From the NCBI GenBank assembly GCA_030765065.1, contig CM060977.1, forward strand, positions 97,543,795-97,607,794: a stretch of 64,000 nt of DNA. The letters run 5' to 3'. Shown in pieces: positions 22,339 through 32,883 of the stretch. Both the position numbers and the translations under genes were made by a program. The stretch is from Deroplatys truncata. Its lineage: Eukaryota; Arthropoda; Insecta; Mantodea; Mantidae. The notes under the pieces are model-generated. The model saw only the letters and a program-made list of their open reading frames with translations. It did not search any database and was not told the origin of the DNA. Within the stretch, counting starts at the first letter, position 1; each line of letters starts with the position of its first letter.

Positions 22339-23265
22339 CAGGGCTGGCTCAAGGGGGAATCGAGCCGTTCAATCGCCCAGGGCGGCAAAATCTTAAAATA
22401 TGAACAACGTAAGTGAAAATATGACGGAATTACAAATCATGCTTAAAGAGGGATTTTGTTTTGGAGCTGATGATGAGGGTCCAAAGTGATTTGGATACGA
22501 TCCTCAGTGATGAACTCGTCATGCACGTCAGTTGTTGAACAATAAACATCACACTTATGAATAGAAGGATTTCAAGCCAAAGCAACTTTGTTTAGTTTAT
22601 TTGTTTACATTGGTGAATCTTTAACCTCTCAGGTCAGTTATCGTCCTAGTGGTAACCTGAAAGTCGCTCTCTGTGTGTAGTTACTGTATACTTGCGTTGT
22701 TAGCCTACTTTGTTAGTAACTAGTGATTTTTACTCCAGAAAAATCTCAATTTGACAATTTTGAATTACTGCAAAAAGGAGGCACCACGCGCTCCAGATAA
22801 ATAAGGGTACGCTAACAGTAACACTAAAGTAGAAATGCTAGAGTGACTCATTCGCATAATGCGACTTGTAACAAAACAATAAATTAAGGGGAACATAATA
22901 ACCTCTGTTACTCATAAATTAAAAATGCCCAGTTCGAAATATGTTGTGGATTATTAACCAGTGCAGCCGATTATCAAGAGTGTTTTATTCTGTGTATTTT
23001 TAGTAACTCAAATCTCCTAATGAAGGGGTAAACCTGATGTAATTAACTTTGCATGTTTAACCTTTCCCTCAGACCACCCCATTCTTTCACCACATATATA
23101 TCTCATCTTCACTTTTATTTGTTGAATACCCCTGCAAGCAAATAAATAAATTTACTTTATGAGAGAATAATTAGTCATGGAGGACTAACATTGCGAATAA
23201 AAACAAGTTTGTGCGAAAGCATGGGGGTGGGCGGCGAAACTGCTGGAGTCGGCCCTGCTACCATA
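22331..23265. mobile_element. hAT-like non-autonomous element
   Basis: The left end at 22339 reads CAGGGCTGGCTC and the right end, reverse complemented from 23257, reads CAGGGCCGACTC, matching the CAGGG terminal motif typical of hAT elements. Candidate 8-bp target duplications are 'ctactagg' (22331-22338) and 'ctaccata' (23258-23265), which match at 5 of 8 positions. The roughly 920-bp interior shows no transposase frame. It sits inside or at the edge of a SINE-T copy. Confidence 0.6.
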
Positions 23266-23825
23266 TCGCAACTCACGTTTAAAGGCGGTAAAGTTTAAAT
23301 GGGGTGCAGTGTTGCCACATGTACGCTCACTGCTGTACTAATATTTAAGGTAATTGTAGGATATTTAGTTGTCACTTACAATTTTATATCCTCTTTTTGG
23401 TTTATTTAATACTTCGAAAACCGATTTTACAAGCATAATATATATTATCAAACGAATATGGACATATAAATGATAGGAAGTAAAATTTGGTATGTTTGCA
23501 TTGTCTGGCTTGTTAAAATTACATACAACGTGGGTGGAATATTTTAAAACAGCAAATAATGAATGTAGCGCCACACTGCGCTTTGAGCTATTTCACTATA
23601 TTACGTTTACGTAGCGGGTTTTTGTTTACCCCATCCATTTTGCATTTTTTCTGGGTCCTTAGACATCCATTCCTTCCTTTTTTATATTTTATTTTCTGAC
23701 TTTTGTTTGTCATATACAATGAATGAAAGAGGTAGCAGGATTCTGGTTTCTTTTAAAAACTGTCTCCAGTACTCCTGAATATTTTCTCTCGCTTGATGCT
23801 ATTTGTAAACTCAATAAGAAAACAT
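23266..23825. other. No recognised feature
   Basis: AT-rich unassigned sequence of about 560 bp. Confidence 0.4.
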
Positions 23826-24105
23826 CTGATGTATTACACTCACGTGACTATCTCTACTCTTGTACTCAAATTTGTTCAGTTAGACAAAGGTAATTTATTT
23901 CTATTTCCCTTTTTCTTGTTCCTTTTGTTGTGTTTTCTTTATCTGTTGTTTATTTTGTCACCCTATTGTATCTTAAATATGCATGTACGGTCAATGACCC
24001 ATGCACTAAATACTTGTGTAATAACTTCAATAATTTGAAACCAATAAAGATACCTTATCTATCTATCTAACTATTTTTACAAACGCTTATTCTCAGTCTT
24101 CATGT
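23810..24105 (-). repeat. Family A 3' end, minus strand, split by LINE tail
   Basis: Begins with 'catctgatgtattacactcacgtgact' and 'ctctactcttgta', is interrupted from about 23862 to 24068, then resumes exactly where expected with 'actatttttacaaacgcttattctc' and 'cttcatgttaatg'. The copy at 31805-32725 gives the uninterrupted order of these blocks. Confidence 0.7.
23862..24068 (+). mobile_element. 3' end of a non-LTR retroposon with (TATC)n tail
   Basis: About 205 bp inserted in family A. It ends '...ttgaaaccaataaagatacctt' then 'atctatctatcta', a polyadenylation-type AATAAA followed by a short tetranucleotide tail, as in 5'-truncated LINE or SINE insertions. No coding sequence remains, so the clade cannot be named. 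Confidence 0.55.
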
Positions 24106-24527
24106 TAATGCTTAATGCATTACCATTACATTATTTCAATGCTTCAAGTCCAGTACAACTTATACATGATTTAGTAGAATATTTTAAATTGAAAAATTTG
24201 CCTGAAGCATTAAAAATTATACTTATTAGAAAATGCTTGGACAACAAAACCTTAGAATGGTTACATATGCTAGCAGATAGTGAAATTAATTTTGAAACAT
24301 TTAGAGTTTTATTCATGAATAAGTTTTGGAATACCACTGCGCAACATAAGATTAGGGCAAGTCTAAAAAGTCTTTGGCACAAAAAGAAAAAGAAAGAGAA
24401 AATAAAATATGTAGGTTATGTGTGGTACAAAAAGAAAAAGAAAATAAAATATGTAGATTATGAGTGGCATAAGAAGAAAAAGAAATTAAAATATCTGGAA
24501 CATAAAAGGGGAAAGCAATGTAATTAA
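24102..24527 (+). pseudogene. Gag-like fragment with Lys-rich tandem repeats (LTR-B element)
   Basis: This 141-codon frame (first Met at 24102) starts with a pattern typical of the retrotransposon gag domain: 'IHDLVEYFKLKNLPEALKI', then 'CLDNKTLEWLHML' and 'FETFRVLFMNKFW'. After residue 90 it changes to three Lys-rich units of 16-19 residues of the form 'Y..Y.W[YH]KKKKK..K', encoded by tandem DNA repeats at about 24378-24510. The 5' side joins a family A fragment, so the N-terminus is lost. No protease or polymerase follows. It lies 0.5 kb upstream of an LTR-B copy on the same strand with a polypurine tract between, so it is probably that element's deleted interior. Confidence 0.6.
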
Positions 24528-25056
24528 AATATGTATAAGTATATCTTTACTAAATGTACCCAATTGTGAGTATAACAAAAGAGAGTTTAAAAATAATAGA
24601 AAAATCCATTGTTATAAAAACACCATAATAAATCTAAATAGCAACTGTATTTATATTGTAGGGTATGTTAGAAATTGTAACAAAAATAAAAATGCTTAAG
24701 AAATAAATTTTAAAGTAAGGGTAACAAGTGTTAATGTGCCTAATTAAATGTTAAATGTATAGCAAATAAAATGCTTAATAGTGGCTCTATTAGTGAATAA
24801 ACAAACTTCACTCAGGTCACTGATCACCAGGTCATTGACCTTAAAAATTGTCTAGCATGTAGCAGAACAAAATAAATATAAAGTATTCTGCTATACACGA
24901 GTGTAGTAAAAACCAGTGAGTGTTAAATAAAAGTGACAGTGAAAAATAGGAAGTGCAATAATAAAAAGGTTATGTTTCTTTCTTTCAGGAGACTTTGAGA
25001 AAATCTTTAAAAATTAAAAAAGAACAAAACAAAAAGAACAATTTTTAAATATTTCT
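24528..25056 (+). mobile_element. Deleted interior of LTR-B element, non-coding
   Basis: A-rich sequence between the gag-like fragment and the LTR. No protease, reverse transcriptase or integrase motif is seen in any frame. Confidence 0.45.
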
Positions 25057-25066
25057 AAAAGGAGGC
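25057..25066 (+). other. Polypurine tract of LTR-B element
   Basis: AAAAGGAGGC lies just before 'aatt' and the LTR start TGAGGCAGTA. A purine run at this place is the expected primer site for plus-strand synthesis and identifies 25071-25925 as a 3' LTR. Confidence 0.6.
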
Positions 25067-25070
25067 AATT

Positions 25071-25925
25071 TGAGGCAGTATTTTTCACACTTAAATGATT
25101 TCAGTCTAATTATATAATATAATTCAATTATAGCCCGCCTTGAAGCAATATGTGTATGTAATAATTTGTAAAATGTATATAACAATCACTGCATATGCTT
25201 ATATTATTGTATACGTGTTCAGTAATGTTATGTGAATGTATTACGTAATTTAATAATGTGGGAGCTGTGAGAAATAGGTCAAAATTTGCTAACAATGAGG
25301 TAACCTTGAGGCAATAATGAACTTGAAAGTTTAGCAATATTACTAGAAATTATTGGAGCAACAATAACGTAATTTTAGTGACAGTTTAAAAAATAGCCAA
25401 TCAACAACCAGAAAAAAGCTTTAGTTAAATGAAGGTATTCTATTGGAGTAGGATTAGCCAATCAGAAAAGTAAAAGGAGAAAATTTTACAAATTTAGAGT
25501 TGAGTTGCCTGCACAAAGTGGTTGTAACCAGACACAAAAAATGTCCTCGAGAAGTATGATACGTATTCGTGTGAGACGAAAATAGTTAAAAAGTGCGAGT
25601 ATTTAATAAATACATCACAGCTCTCTCTCTATATCAGTGAAGTGATTTTTAAATCGTATCAAGCATTAGTAAAAGGAGTGAAGTAAAATTATAATCACTG
25701 TAAGCCTACATTCTTGTTGCACCACAACCCTGCCAGGAGAAACGTTTCTTTAAAAATAATACTGACGCAGCCGAGGCAAACATATCGTAAATATTTAATA
25801 CTTAAAGAAACAGTCAAATTACAAAGTTAATATGTTTTAAACTTGGGGCAAAGGTCACCTGAAAGTACATTTGGGGCAAAGGCTACCGGAAAGTGGGTAC
25901 CATACGTGCGGTTGCAACTACTTCA
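25071..25925 (+). mobile_element. LTR-B retrotransposon 3' LTR
   Basis: Begins TGAGGCAGTATTTT and ends ...ACTACTTCA, about 855 bp. It contains 'cagtctaattatata', 'agcccgccttgaagcaatatg', 'ggagctgtgag', 'gctaacaatgaggtaaccttgaggcaataatg', two 'agccaatca' boxes, 'tcacagctctctctc', 'ctgacgcagccgaggcaaac' and two 'ttggggcaaagg..acc.gaaag' direct repeats. It is the best preserved copy of the family in the window. Confidence 0.75.
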
Positions 25926-25974
25926 AGTGTTCGGCTCCCCAACAGTTGAACTATAATACAACAAAATTAACTTT

Positions 25975-26090
25975 TTCTAATTTTGCTGTTCGCAGATACA
26001 CACACGACAGACCTTTTCTTAATTTATTTTATTCAGGGGGCCTCAAAACATGTATTTCCGGTGAAATCTTGGTAAAGGTGGAGAATTAAA
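25975..26090 (-). repeat. Family A fragment, minus strand
   Basis: Contains 'tgctgttcgcagatacacac', 'ttcagggggcctcaaaacatgtatttccggtgaaatc'. Only about 115 bp remain. Confidence 0.65.
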
Positions 26091-27287
26091 ACTAGTCGGG
26101 TATCAGCACTCTAGTGAACTCTAGCTAAGACAAAAGTATTGTTGCGTTCTACCCTTTATTTTATTAGTTACTGCGTGGTAGGCATAGAGACAGGAAATAA
26201 GCGACTTTTACTGAAAAACTCCATTTCTTTATGAATTTGTGTCCACAGAAATAAATAAAGTCTCTAAAAATGATATAATCTAATATAGTGATAAATATTC
26301 AGCACAGAATAATGTTTTTAAGGCTTAAATACATAAGAAATGAATATTTACACCATGTTTTACTTATTAACTACTTGGCGAGAGTAGAAAAGACGAAGGT
26401 AATGGCAAACATGTATGGGTTAGATAGAGACAAAAATATGCCATTTACCTCCATATTGTCTTTTAAAGTTGAGATTAGGTAAAGGGTAGAGAAAGTAAAC
26501 GCCACCGCCTCATATCCGTATGAACACGTTCCACTGTGTAAACCAGCTTTTGAATACAACATAAAAGGGTCCAAATCTTTCATGACCATTGCTGTGACGC
26601 GATAAACTGAAATTATCTCATTGATCTTGTTCCATTCCTACACATAAGCGCGTTTCTGTAACCATTTAACCGCATCATTCATTCGCTGAGCCATTTTGTC
26701 GCCAGATAACTCATTTATCCTGCTCTTAGAGCGACCAGCGTTTCGTTTGGCTCTAATGCACATTTCGCTTTACCAATACTAACTCAATTTGCTTTTCTCT
26801 CCTCATGTTTAACTCAGCTGGCACCCACTAACACATCAAATCACACTTTATCACCAGATGGCTTGTAATCTTGTCGCATGTGAATTCATCAGCGCATGTA
26901 ATTCGATTTGAAGCTATAACTTTAACATGGATTTTTCTAGATTATAATTTACGTTTGATACTAGGATATCGCTTCCGAATGAAGAGGATACACATTTAAG
27001 TGATACGGCAATTGACTACAAATTACATGCAGCATTATCGCCTGTAAACTGGCTTCAAAACAGGAATTGGTTGTCATAGAAAGAGGACGGTTTTGAAAAT
27101 AACTTGATTTCGTCGCATAGATAACTTTACTATCTGCATCAAACTTTTGTCTATTTTCTTTCTCTATATACGTTTATTACTGTTTCTACTACTGATAGGG
27201 GACGCAGTATAAGTAAGAGTTACTAAACCAAAGATGGCTGATGCCATGTGTCAGGATGGTCAATGTTCTAAGTTGAGTGACTAGATA
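26091..27287. other. No recognised feature
   Basis: About 1.2 kb without a recognised repeat or gene. Overlapping 64- and 72-codon frames on opposite strands near 26288-26589 have no known motif. Confidence 0.4.
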
Positions 27288-27916
27288 TACGGGGTGAACC
27301 ATTTAAGTTGAGACTGTAAGGTATCTCCAAAACTAGGCGTTGTAGAAAAAAATGCCTTAATTAAAGTTGCTTGATATTATAGGGGAAAGTAAATTCCATT
27401 AGTTGTGTTTTATTTAGAGAATGTTGCGATGGTCATTTTAGAATGAATTTAATATTTCTAAATGGGAATTTACCTTTATTATGTTGTTTTCTCACTCCTC
27501 ATAAGAAACTAAACAACATTTGTACAAAGGACTTTGCAATTGTTCTTACCATAGTAAGTAACAACAAAAATTCTGAATGGCTGTATACGAAGAGCGCAAT
27601 GAATGTAACCATGGATGGTTATTTGAGAGTCAAGTTACGTTTCGTAATTTGCAAATAGAATTCCTTATTTTGTTTCCTTATTCCGCACAACAAAATAAAC
27701 AGCTTTTTATACACAATTTTGTAATCAAAAAACCGGAAGCAAAATATACATTCCAGTTTCAAAAAATTAAATTCATCATAACGTCCTCCAAATAAAACAC
27801 GACTGATGTCATTTAATTTTCCCATAATAGCAAGCAACCTTTATTCCAGACATTTCTTTCTACAACGCATAGCTTTGGAGATATGGTACAGTCCCAACTT
27901 AAATGATCCACCGTGT
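27288..27916. mobile_element. Foldback-type MITE, about 630 bp
   Basis: The first ~150 bp and the reverse complement of the last ~150 bp align. Outer arms share 'catttaagttg.gactgta', 'tatctccaaa.cta.gcgttgtagaaa.aaatg'; inner arms share 'ttgcttg.tattat.ggg.aaa.taaat' and 'gtgttttattt.gag'. A weaker similarity continues inward. No transposase is encoded; the short frames inside are on both strands. The 'ACGG.GTG..CATTTAAGTT' terminus resembles ends of insect Tc1/mariner-related MITEs. The whole unit could form a long hairpin in RNA. Confidence 0.8.
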
Positions 27917-28499
27917 ACAACCAGAAAAATCGCCGGACAACCTATTTACAAAAGACACTCTTCTGCTAGTGTTATGAGTCATTACCATACTATATATACT
28001 GTTGTGTAATATTATTTCCTTCACCACAAAGGCTTAGTTATCACCTTCCTTCTCCGTCATAATCAATGATTACCTACAAGTCAAGGCACCTCCGGTGTTC
28101 AAATTTAACATCGAACCGTGCTACGGACTTAATATATAAGCACATGCAAACATTGCAAATTACTTTACTGTAATAGTCCGAAGAGTAACTTGTGGTTACA
28201 TTTTAATATGATTTCTGCGTAATTACGTAAACCAAATAATTAGATTTAATAGTTTCTTCCACGCACATTGCTTCCTATAAAAATAAAACACCATAGAAAC
28301 AGGCAACGCTTACAGCAAACATTGCAAAAGCAGTTCAGATTTCAAAGTACTGCAAACGTAATAGCCTAATAACCTAGCCGTATAGCAAATGCTCATATTG
28401 GATAGGACTAGAAGTGGGGCGAGACGTAACATCGGACCTACGCTGAACTTTGGTACTTAGGTCCCTGGGCCACCACGGAGGGAAGGATGAAGTGAGAGG
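27917..28499. other. No recognised feature
   Basis: Unassigned spacer of about 580 bp. Confidence 0.4.
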
Positions 28500-28930
28500 A
28501 GACAGAGAGAGGGTGGTCGGACCAGGGGACACGACGGGCAGAAGGCGGAGACCCTACCGTTTACAGATTTGAACTCTCCGAATGGTAGCTGGTGCAGCCT
28601 GCGCCCCTCTCCCTTGTGGGTTTATACATCCTCGGGACCCGGAGATCGCTCGCAGTCCTGAGGACGAAGGTTTACTCAGAGCACCCTTTTCTGCCATGCA
28701 TATGCCGAGACTCCCACGACACTTGTAACCCTGAAAGAAATCAAGCAAATGCAAGGGGAAGGGCAATGAGGATGAAATGGAGGGACAGGAAACTTTGGGG
28801 ATGGAATTCTTTCCCAGCATTCGCCTGGCTACCCGAGGAAACCCCGAAAGGAAGGTTCACTACGGGAATCCGAAACATGACCTCCCGAATACGGGTCACA
28901 GAGTTACCGCCTGAGACATCCCACCCGATA
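28500..28930 (-). repeat. tRNA-derived SINE (SINE-T family), minus strand
   Basis: The minus-strand head near 28920 reads 'gtctcaggcggtaactctgtgacccgtattcgggaggtc' and then a degraded B-box. It is followed by the diagnostic 'ggcgaatgctggg', 'cccaaagtttcctgtccctcc' and a long body towards 28500. Open frames in both strands (28554-29020) are SINE shadows. Confidence 0.65.
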
Positions 28931-28973
28931 AGTGCTCGTATAATCAGCATAATTAATATAAGTAATCATGTAC

Positions 28974-28975
<2 letters not shown>

Positions 28976-29018
<43 letters not shown>
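28976..29018. repeat. (AT)n(GT)n microsatellite
   Basis: About 14 AT units followed by 7 GT units, immediately left of the Tc1-like element, which appears to have entered at a TA of this tract. Confidence 0.9.
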
Positions 29019-29019
<1 letters not shown>

Positions 29020-29024
29020 ATATA

Positions 29025-30416
29025 CACTGCCGTTTGTGAAAACTAAGAATTTCCTGAATAACTCCAAACTTGTTGGAAGTGTATAGAATGTGCAAGCAGT
29101 AAGTTATTAGGTTTTCAGAGAGATGGGGTACACGTAGGCTGAGCAGAGCCTCTCGTGTCGGTTTGACAAGGTCAGTGTTGTGCCCAGTGTAGTCAGTGCA
29201 GAGCTGTCAAACGGTGGAAACAATAAAGTGAGTGCCAGTATGCCTCGTCGACGTCAAAGGGAGCCATATCGGCATGTGAGTGAGTTCAAACGGGGCAGAA
29301 TGATCGGCCTCCGGAAGCGGGTTTGTCATACCGTGACATTTCGGTTCTAACAGGGCAGGCTGCTACGACAGTGATGCGTTTGTGGAAGCAGTGGATAGAT
29401 AAAGGTCGTACGCAGCAAAGAGCGGGTACTGGGCCACGGAACATGACCACAGCACGGGATGACCGTCATCTTGTCTGCATGGCCATAACGGACCGTACAG
29501 CTTCATCCACAGTGTTGGCTCGACATTGGAGCACTGCCACAGATGTAAACTGTCGGCATCAACGGTTCGTCGCCGTCTGCTGCAGATTGGACTGGTTGCA
29601 TGCATTCTATTACTTCGGCTTCCATTGTCCAGAAACTACAAGCACCTCCGACTGCAATGAGCACGTCAACACTGTCACTGGGGTACTGAGCGACAAAATG
29701 TAGTCTTTTTGGACGAGTCCCACTTCAACGTGTCCTACAGTGATGGCCGCATACGTGTCCGGCGGTACAGTGGTGAGTGCAAGCTGGATGACTGCATTGT
29801 TGAGCGTCATAGCGCACAAACACCAGGTGTGATGGTTTGGGGCACCATTGGTTACAACACCCGATCTCGCTTCCTACGAATTGAGGGCACTTTGAAAAGC
29901 AAACTTGTACCTAACGGTAGTTGTAGAGCCTGAGGTACTCCCCTGCTTCAGGCATCTCCACAGGCCACATTTTAACAGAACAACGCCCGGCCACAAATTG
30001 CGAGGAATATACAAGCCTTCTTCGAAGAGCCACGGGGACCATTGCTTCTCTGGCCTGCACATTCGCCTGACATATCGCCCATCGAACAATTCTGGGATAT
30101 GGTTGATCGGCACCTGGTGCGTCACGGTCCTCCAGTAACCAGTGTCACGGATTTGTGGGCTCGAATACAAACTGCGTGGAGAGAAATCCCTTAGGAACAT
30201 ATTCAGAACCTTTTTGATTTAATGCCACTGCGTATAGCAGCTATACTTGCAGCGCATGGAGGGCACACCAAATACTGAATATTTGGGCTCAAAGGTCATG
30301 TGTAGATTTGAAAAGTTTATCATGTGTTACTTGTCATGTACATTAACTGTGGTATTAAATTCATTGAATTTAATGCGTTTCCTCGTTGGTGCTGCAATTT
30401 TCACAAAAGGCACTGC
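29025..30416 (+). mobile_element. Tc1-like transposon, near full length, dead
   Basis: Ends are inverted: the left end reads CACTGCCGTTTGTGAAAACT and the right end, reverse complemented, CAGTGCCTTTTGTGAAAATT, with TA dinucleotides flanking both. The length of about 1.39 kb is normal for the Tc1 group. The transposase inside has frameshifts and stops (see next entry). It sits next to a TA-rich microsatellite, consistent with TA target preference. Confidence 0.8.
29240..30277 (+). pseudogene. Tc1-like transposase, frameshifted and interrupted
   Basis: Starts at the ATG at 29240 with a basic N-terminus ('MPRRRQREPYRHVSEFKRGR'). A frameshift near 29315 leads to the HTH part ('SYRDISVLTGQAATTVMRLW', 29323 on). 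Further shifts follow near 29520-29700. The DDE part is in one frame from about 29700: 'VFLDESHFNV' holds the first Asp; 'VMVWG.IGYN'; then stops near 29931 and 29973; 'NNARPQ' replaces the usual DNARPH, so the second catalytic Asp is Asn; 'SPDMSPIEQFWD' keeps the Glu. A third stop lies near 30193. Expected product is about 340 residues. No activity is possible. Confidence 0.85.
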
Positions 30417-30779
30417 ATATAATTATATGTAGTCAAATATTTAATATTATAATCGGTGCGTTAGTTGCTGACCAAATGGTCAGCGTGCAAAGTTTGAGCG
30501 CCTGCAAATGTAAAAACAGGGCGTCAATGTAACAGATACAATATAACTAACATTTCCAATACTGGTAACAAGTGCGTGTTTGCTAAGGAGTTGTCGGTTA
30601 ATAATGGAACCTAACAACCTGAATATACCGAATTCTAGTGATCTGTACCATAATGGTAGAAAATGTCAGTAACCTCTCGTAAATTAGGGTCACTCTGCAG
30701 GTTTTGAGAAGGCAACAATGAGCAGGGGTAAGCCAAAACAGCCTTTCCTAACTTGAAATTGAAGTTCAGATAGCAACCT
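30417..30779. other. No recognised feature
   Basis: Unassigned 360-bp spacer. Confidence 0.4.
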
Positions 30780-31010
30780 GTGCAAGTTTGGGAGTGCTCC
30801 AACAATGTGCTTTGTCAGCACGCATGTGTAGAGGTGTTACGATTTTTCCAATCTTGGAAGCACTTCTGGAACTCACTTTTCGTTATGTTCAGCTCCTTCA
30901 GCGATTCTGTTTTTATCTCATCGGTGGTGGCAAAACATCGTCCTTTAATGGTTCTCTTCAGCCTCGGGAATAGAAAGAAGTCGCAGGGGACAATTTCCGG
31001 CTCGTATGTA
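30780..31010 (-). pseudogene. Mariner-type transposase C-terminal fragment, inverted
   Basis: The minus strand from about 31005 encodes 'CPCDFFLFPRLKRTIKGRCF', 'ATTDEIKTESLKEL' and 'FQKCFQDWKNR', the C-terminal region of a mariner transposase including the third catalytic Asp (PCD). It lies head to head with a plus-strand mariner remnant that begins at about 31095 and belongs to a different or rearranged copy. Confidence 0.75.
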
Positions 31011-31094
31011 AGGCAGGTGTTGCTATGTCACATGCTAGGATGGATCTCAAGCGAGAGCATTTCCGTGCTATGATTTCCTATGACTTTAAAATCG

Positions 31095-31800
31095 GTTAAA
31101 GGGAGAGAGAATGCCTTGAAAGACTGCACCGTGCATTTTCCCATCGCAATGCACCATTTATCGATGGTATGTAGAATTTAGAAGAGGAAGGGATTCCCTC
31201 GAAGATGAAGACCGAGCCTGATGCCCGGCTACAGCAACAGTGGATGAAAATGTGGTGAAAGCAGAGCGCATGTTGCGGGAAGATCATCGTCGCACTTATG
31301 GTCAGGCTCAATATCGTCAACAGTGAAAACAATCCTAAAAGGAAAACTTGGGGTCAGGAAGCTCTGCATCGCTGGATCCCCTACCGCATAAATGATCAGA
31401 AGCAAGCATGTGTTCAATGGTTCCAGGAAATCACAGAACAATTCAATTGAGGAAGATCCAAAAACATATTTAACATTGTAACAGGTGACGAAAATTACGA
31501 AAATACCTCTGTCCACACCGAACAAGAAAGCACCCAATTTCTGCAGAAATCAGATATATGTCCCATCCTCCCCACAGTCCAGATATCACCTATGCGAGTT
31601 CTTTATATTCCCCAAAATAAAATAAAAAAATTGAGGTCAACTGTAGGAGTAACCTGAAACTGCAGTAGCTGCTTACAAGGAAAGTATTTGCACTCTTTCC
31701 AAAGAAGAATGGAATTGGACATTTGAAAAATGATTTGAAAGGATGAGACTGTGTACAGAATGAAATGGAGAATATTTTGAAAAGATGCAATGACCAGATA
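31095..31800 (+). pseudogene. Mariner-type transposase, middle deleted
   Basis: Plus-strand fragments in changing frames give the N-terminal landmarks 'WYVEFRRGRDSLEDE', 'CPATATVDENVVKAERML' and 'LGVRKLC', 'VTGDENYEN' (first catalytic Asp), and then, after a deletion of the central region, C-terminal pieces 'PETAVAAYKESICTLSKEEW' and 'FERMRLC'. Several stops and shifts interrupt it. Family A begins immediately after, at 31805. Confidence 0.7.
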
Positions 31801-31804
31801 TAAT

Positions 31805-32725
31805 TTTTACTTTCTTTACTCGTATAGTAAGTAGGAGAAGTATTGTATTCCACCCAAAAGTTCAATACCGAGATTTCACTGGAAATACATGTTTTGAGAT
31901 CCCCTGAATCCCAAAAAAAAGCATTTTTGGAAACATGTCCGTGTGTGTGTCTGTGTGTCTGTCTGTGAACAGCATAACTCAGAAACGAACAGTCGGATAA
32001 ACACCAAACTTGGTATTTAGGTTCAGTATCTTCCAGAGATGCGACACGAGGGTTTTCAAGAAAATTCCCCCACCCCAGATTACCCTTTACATGGAACATT
32101 TTTCGAAAATTTTATTTTTCTCAAAAATGGCGCTAACGATTTTGATTAAAATATCATATGTTTAAGATATTTGCACGACAAATAAAATGTATATCTTAAA
32201 TTTTCTGGGAATGTCTCCAAAAGTATTCTTCATTGTGAACTACTTTTGCATAACTGGTAAACCATAAGAGATTTTACTACACAAAAAATGTAGATCACGT
32301 TAAAATACACAATTTATGTTAAAAACATTTCTTTTGTTGAGTGAACCATTTTCGAGATATTGCTTGTTATTCCCTTAAATTTTTCAAAACTTATTTTTTA
32401 AAATTGGAATTCGTTATTCATTTTTTTGTCTTGGATATGCAAAGAGTATTAATCTGTGACAAAGGGATTGGTGCTGCACCTAGCAACCAGCTATTAAGAG
32501 ATATGTATGTGCTTAAAGGCTACTGTTTTTCTATATTGCCCTTGTAAATATATTTTCTCCTTACATCTACAAGAAACTTAGCAATAAGATAGTCTGCAAA
32601 TGTTTATCTCGATTAACATGAAGCATATGGAGAATAAGCGTTTGTAAAAATAGTTTGCACAAGAGTAGAGAAAGTCATGTGGATGTAACACATCAGATTT
32701 TTTTATTATTTCATTGCCTCCATTC
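31805..32725 (+). repeat. Family A repeat, full length
   Basis: Best plus-strand copy. It begins TTTACTTTCTTTACTCG, continues with 'cattccacccaaaagttcaataccg'-type start, 'gatcccctgaatccc', the GT tract at 31937-31965, 'cataactcagaaacgaacagtcgg', 'cccccaccccagattaccc', 'ttgcacgacaaataaaatg', and ends with 'gagtagagaaagtcatgtgg' and 'acacatcagattttttt'. In reverse orientation an open frame of 169 codons (31590-32099) crosses the GT tract; a related frame is seen at 20312-20668. Confidence 0.85.
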
Positions 32726-32736
32726 TCAAATCTTTT

Positions 32737-32843
32737 GGAGTAAGTAGAGGAGGCATTGTATTCGACCAAAAAATTCATGCTGTGGTATTGCACCGGAAAT
32801 ACAGCTTGAAACCCCCTGAATAAGAAAAAACATGTTTAGACAA

Positions 32844-32883
<40 letters not shown>

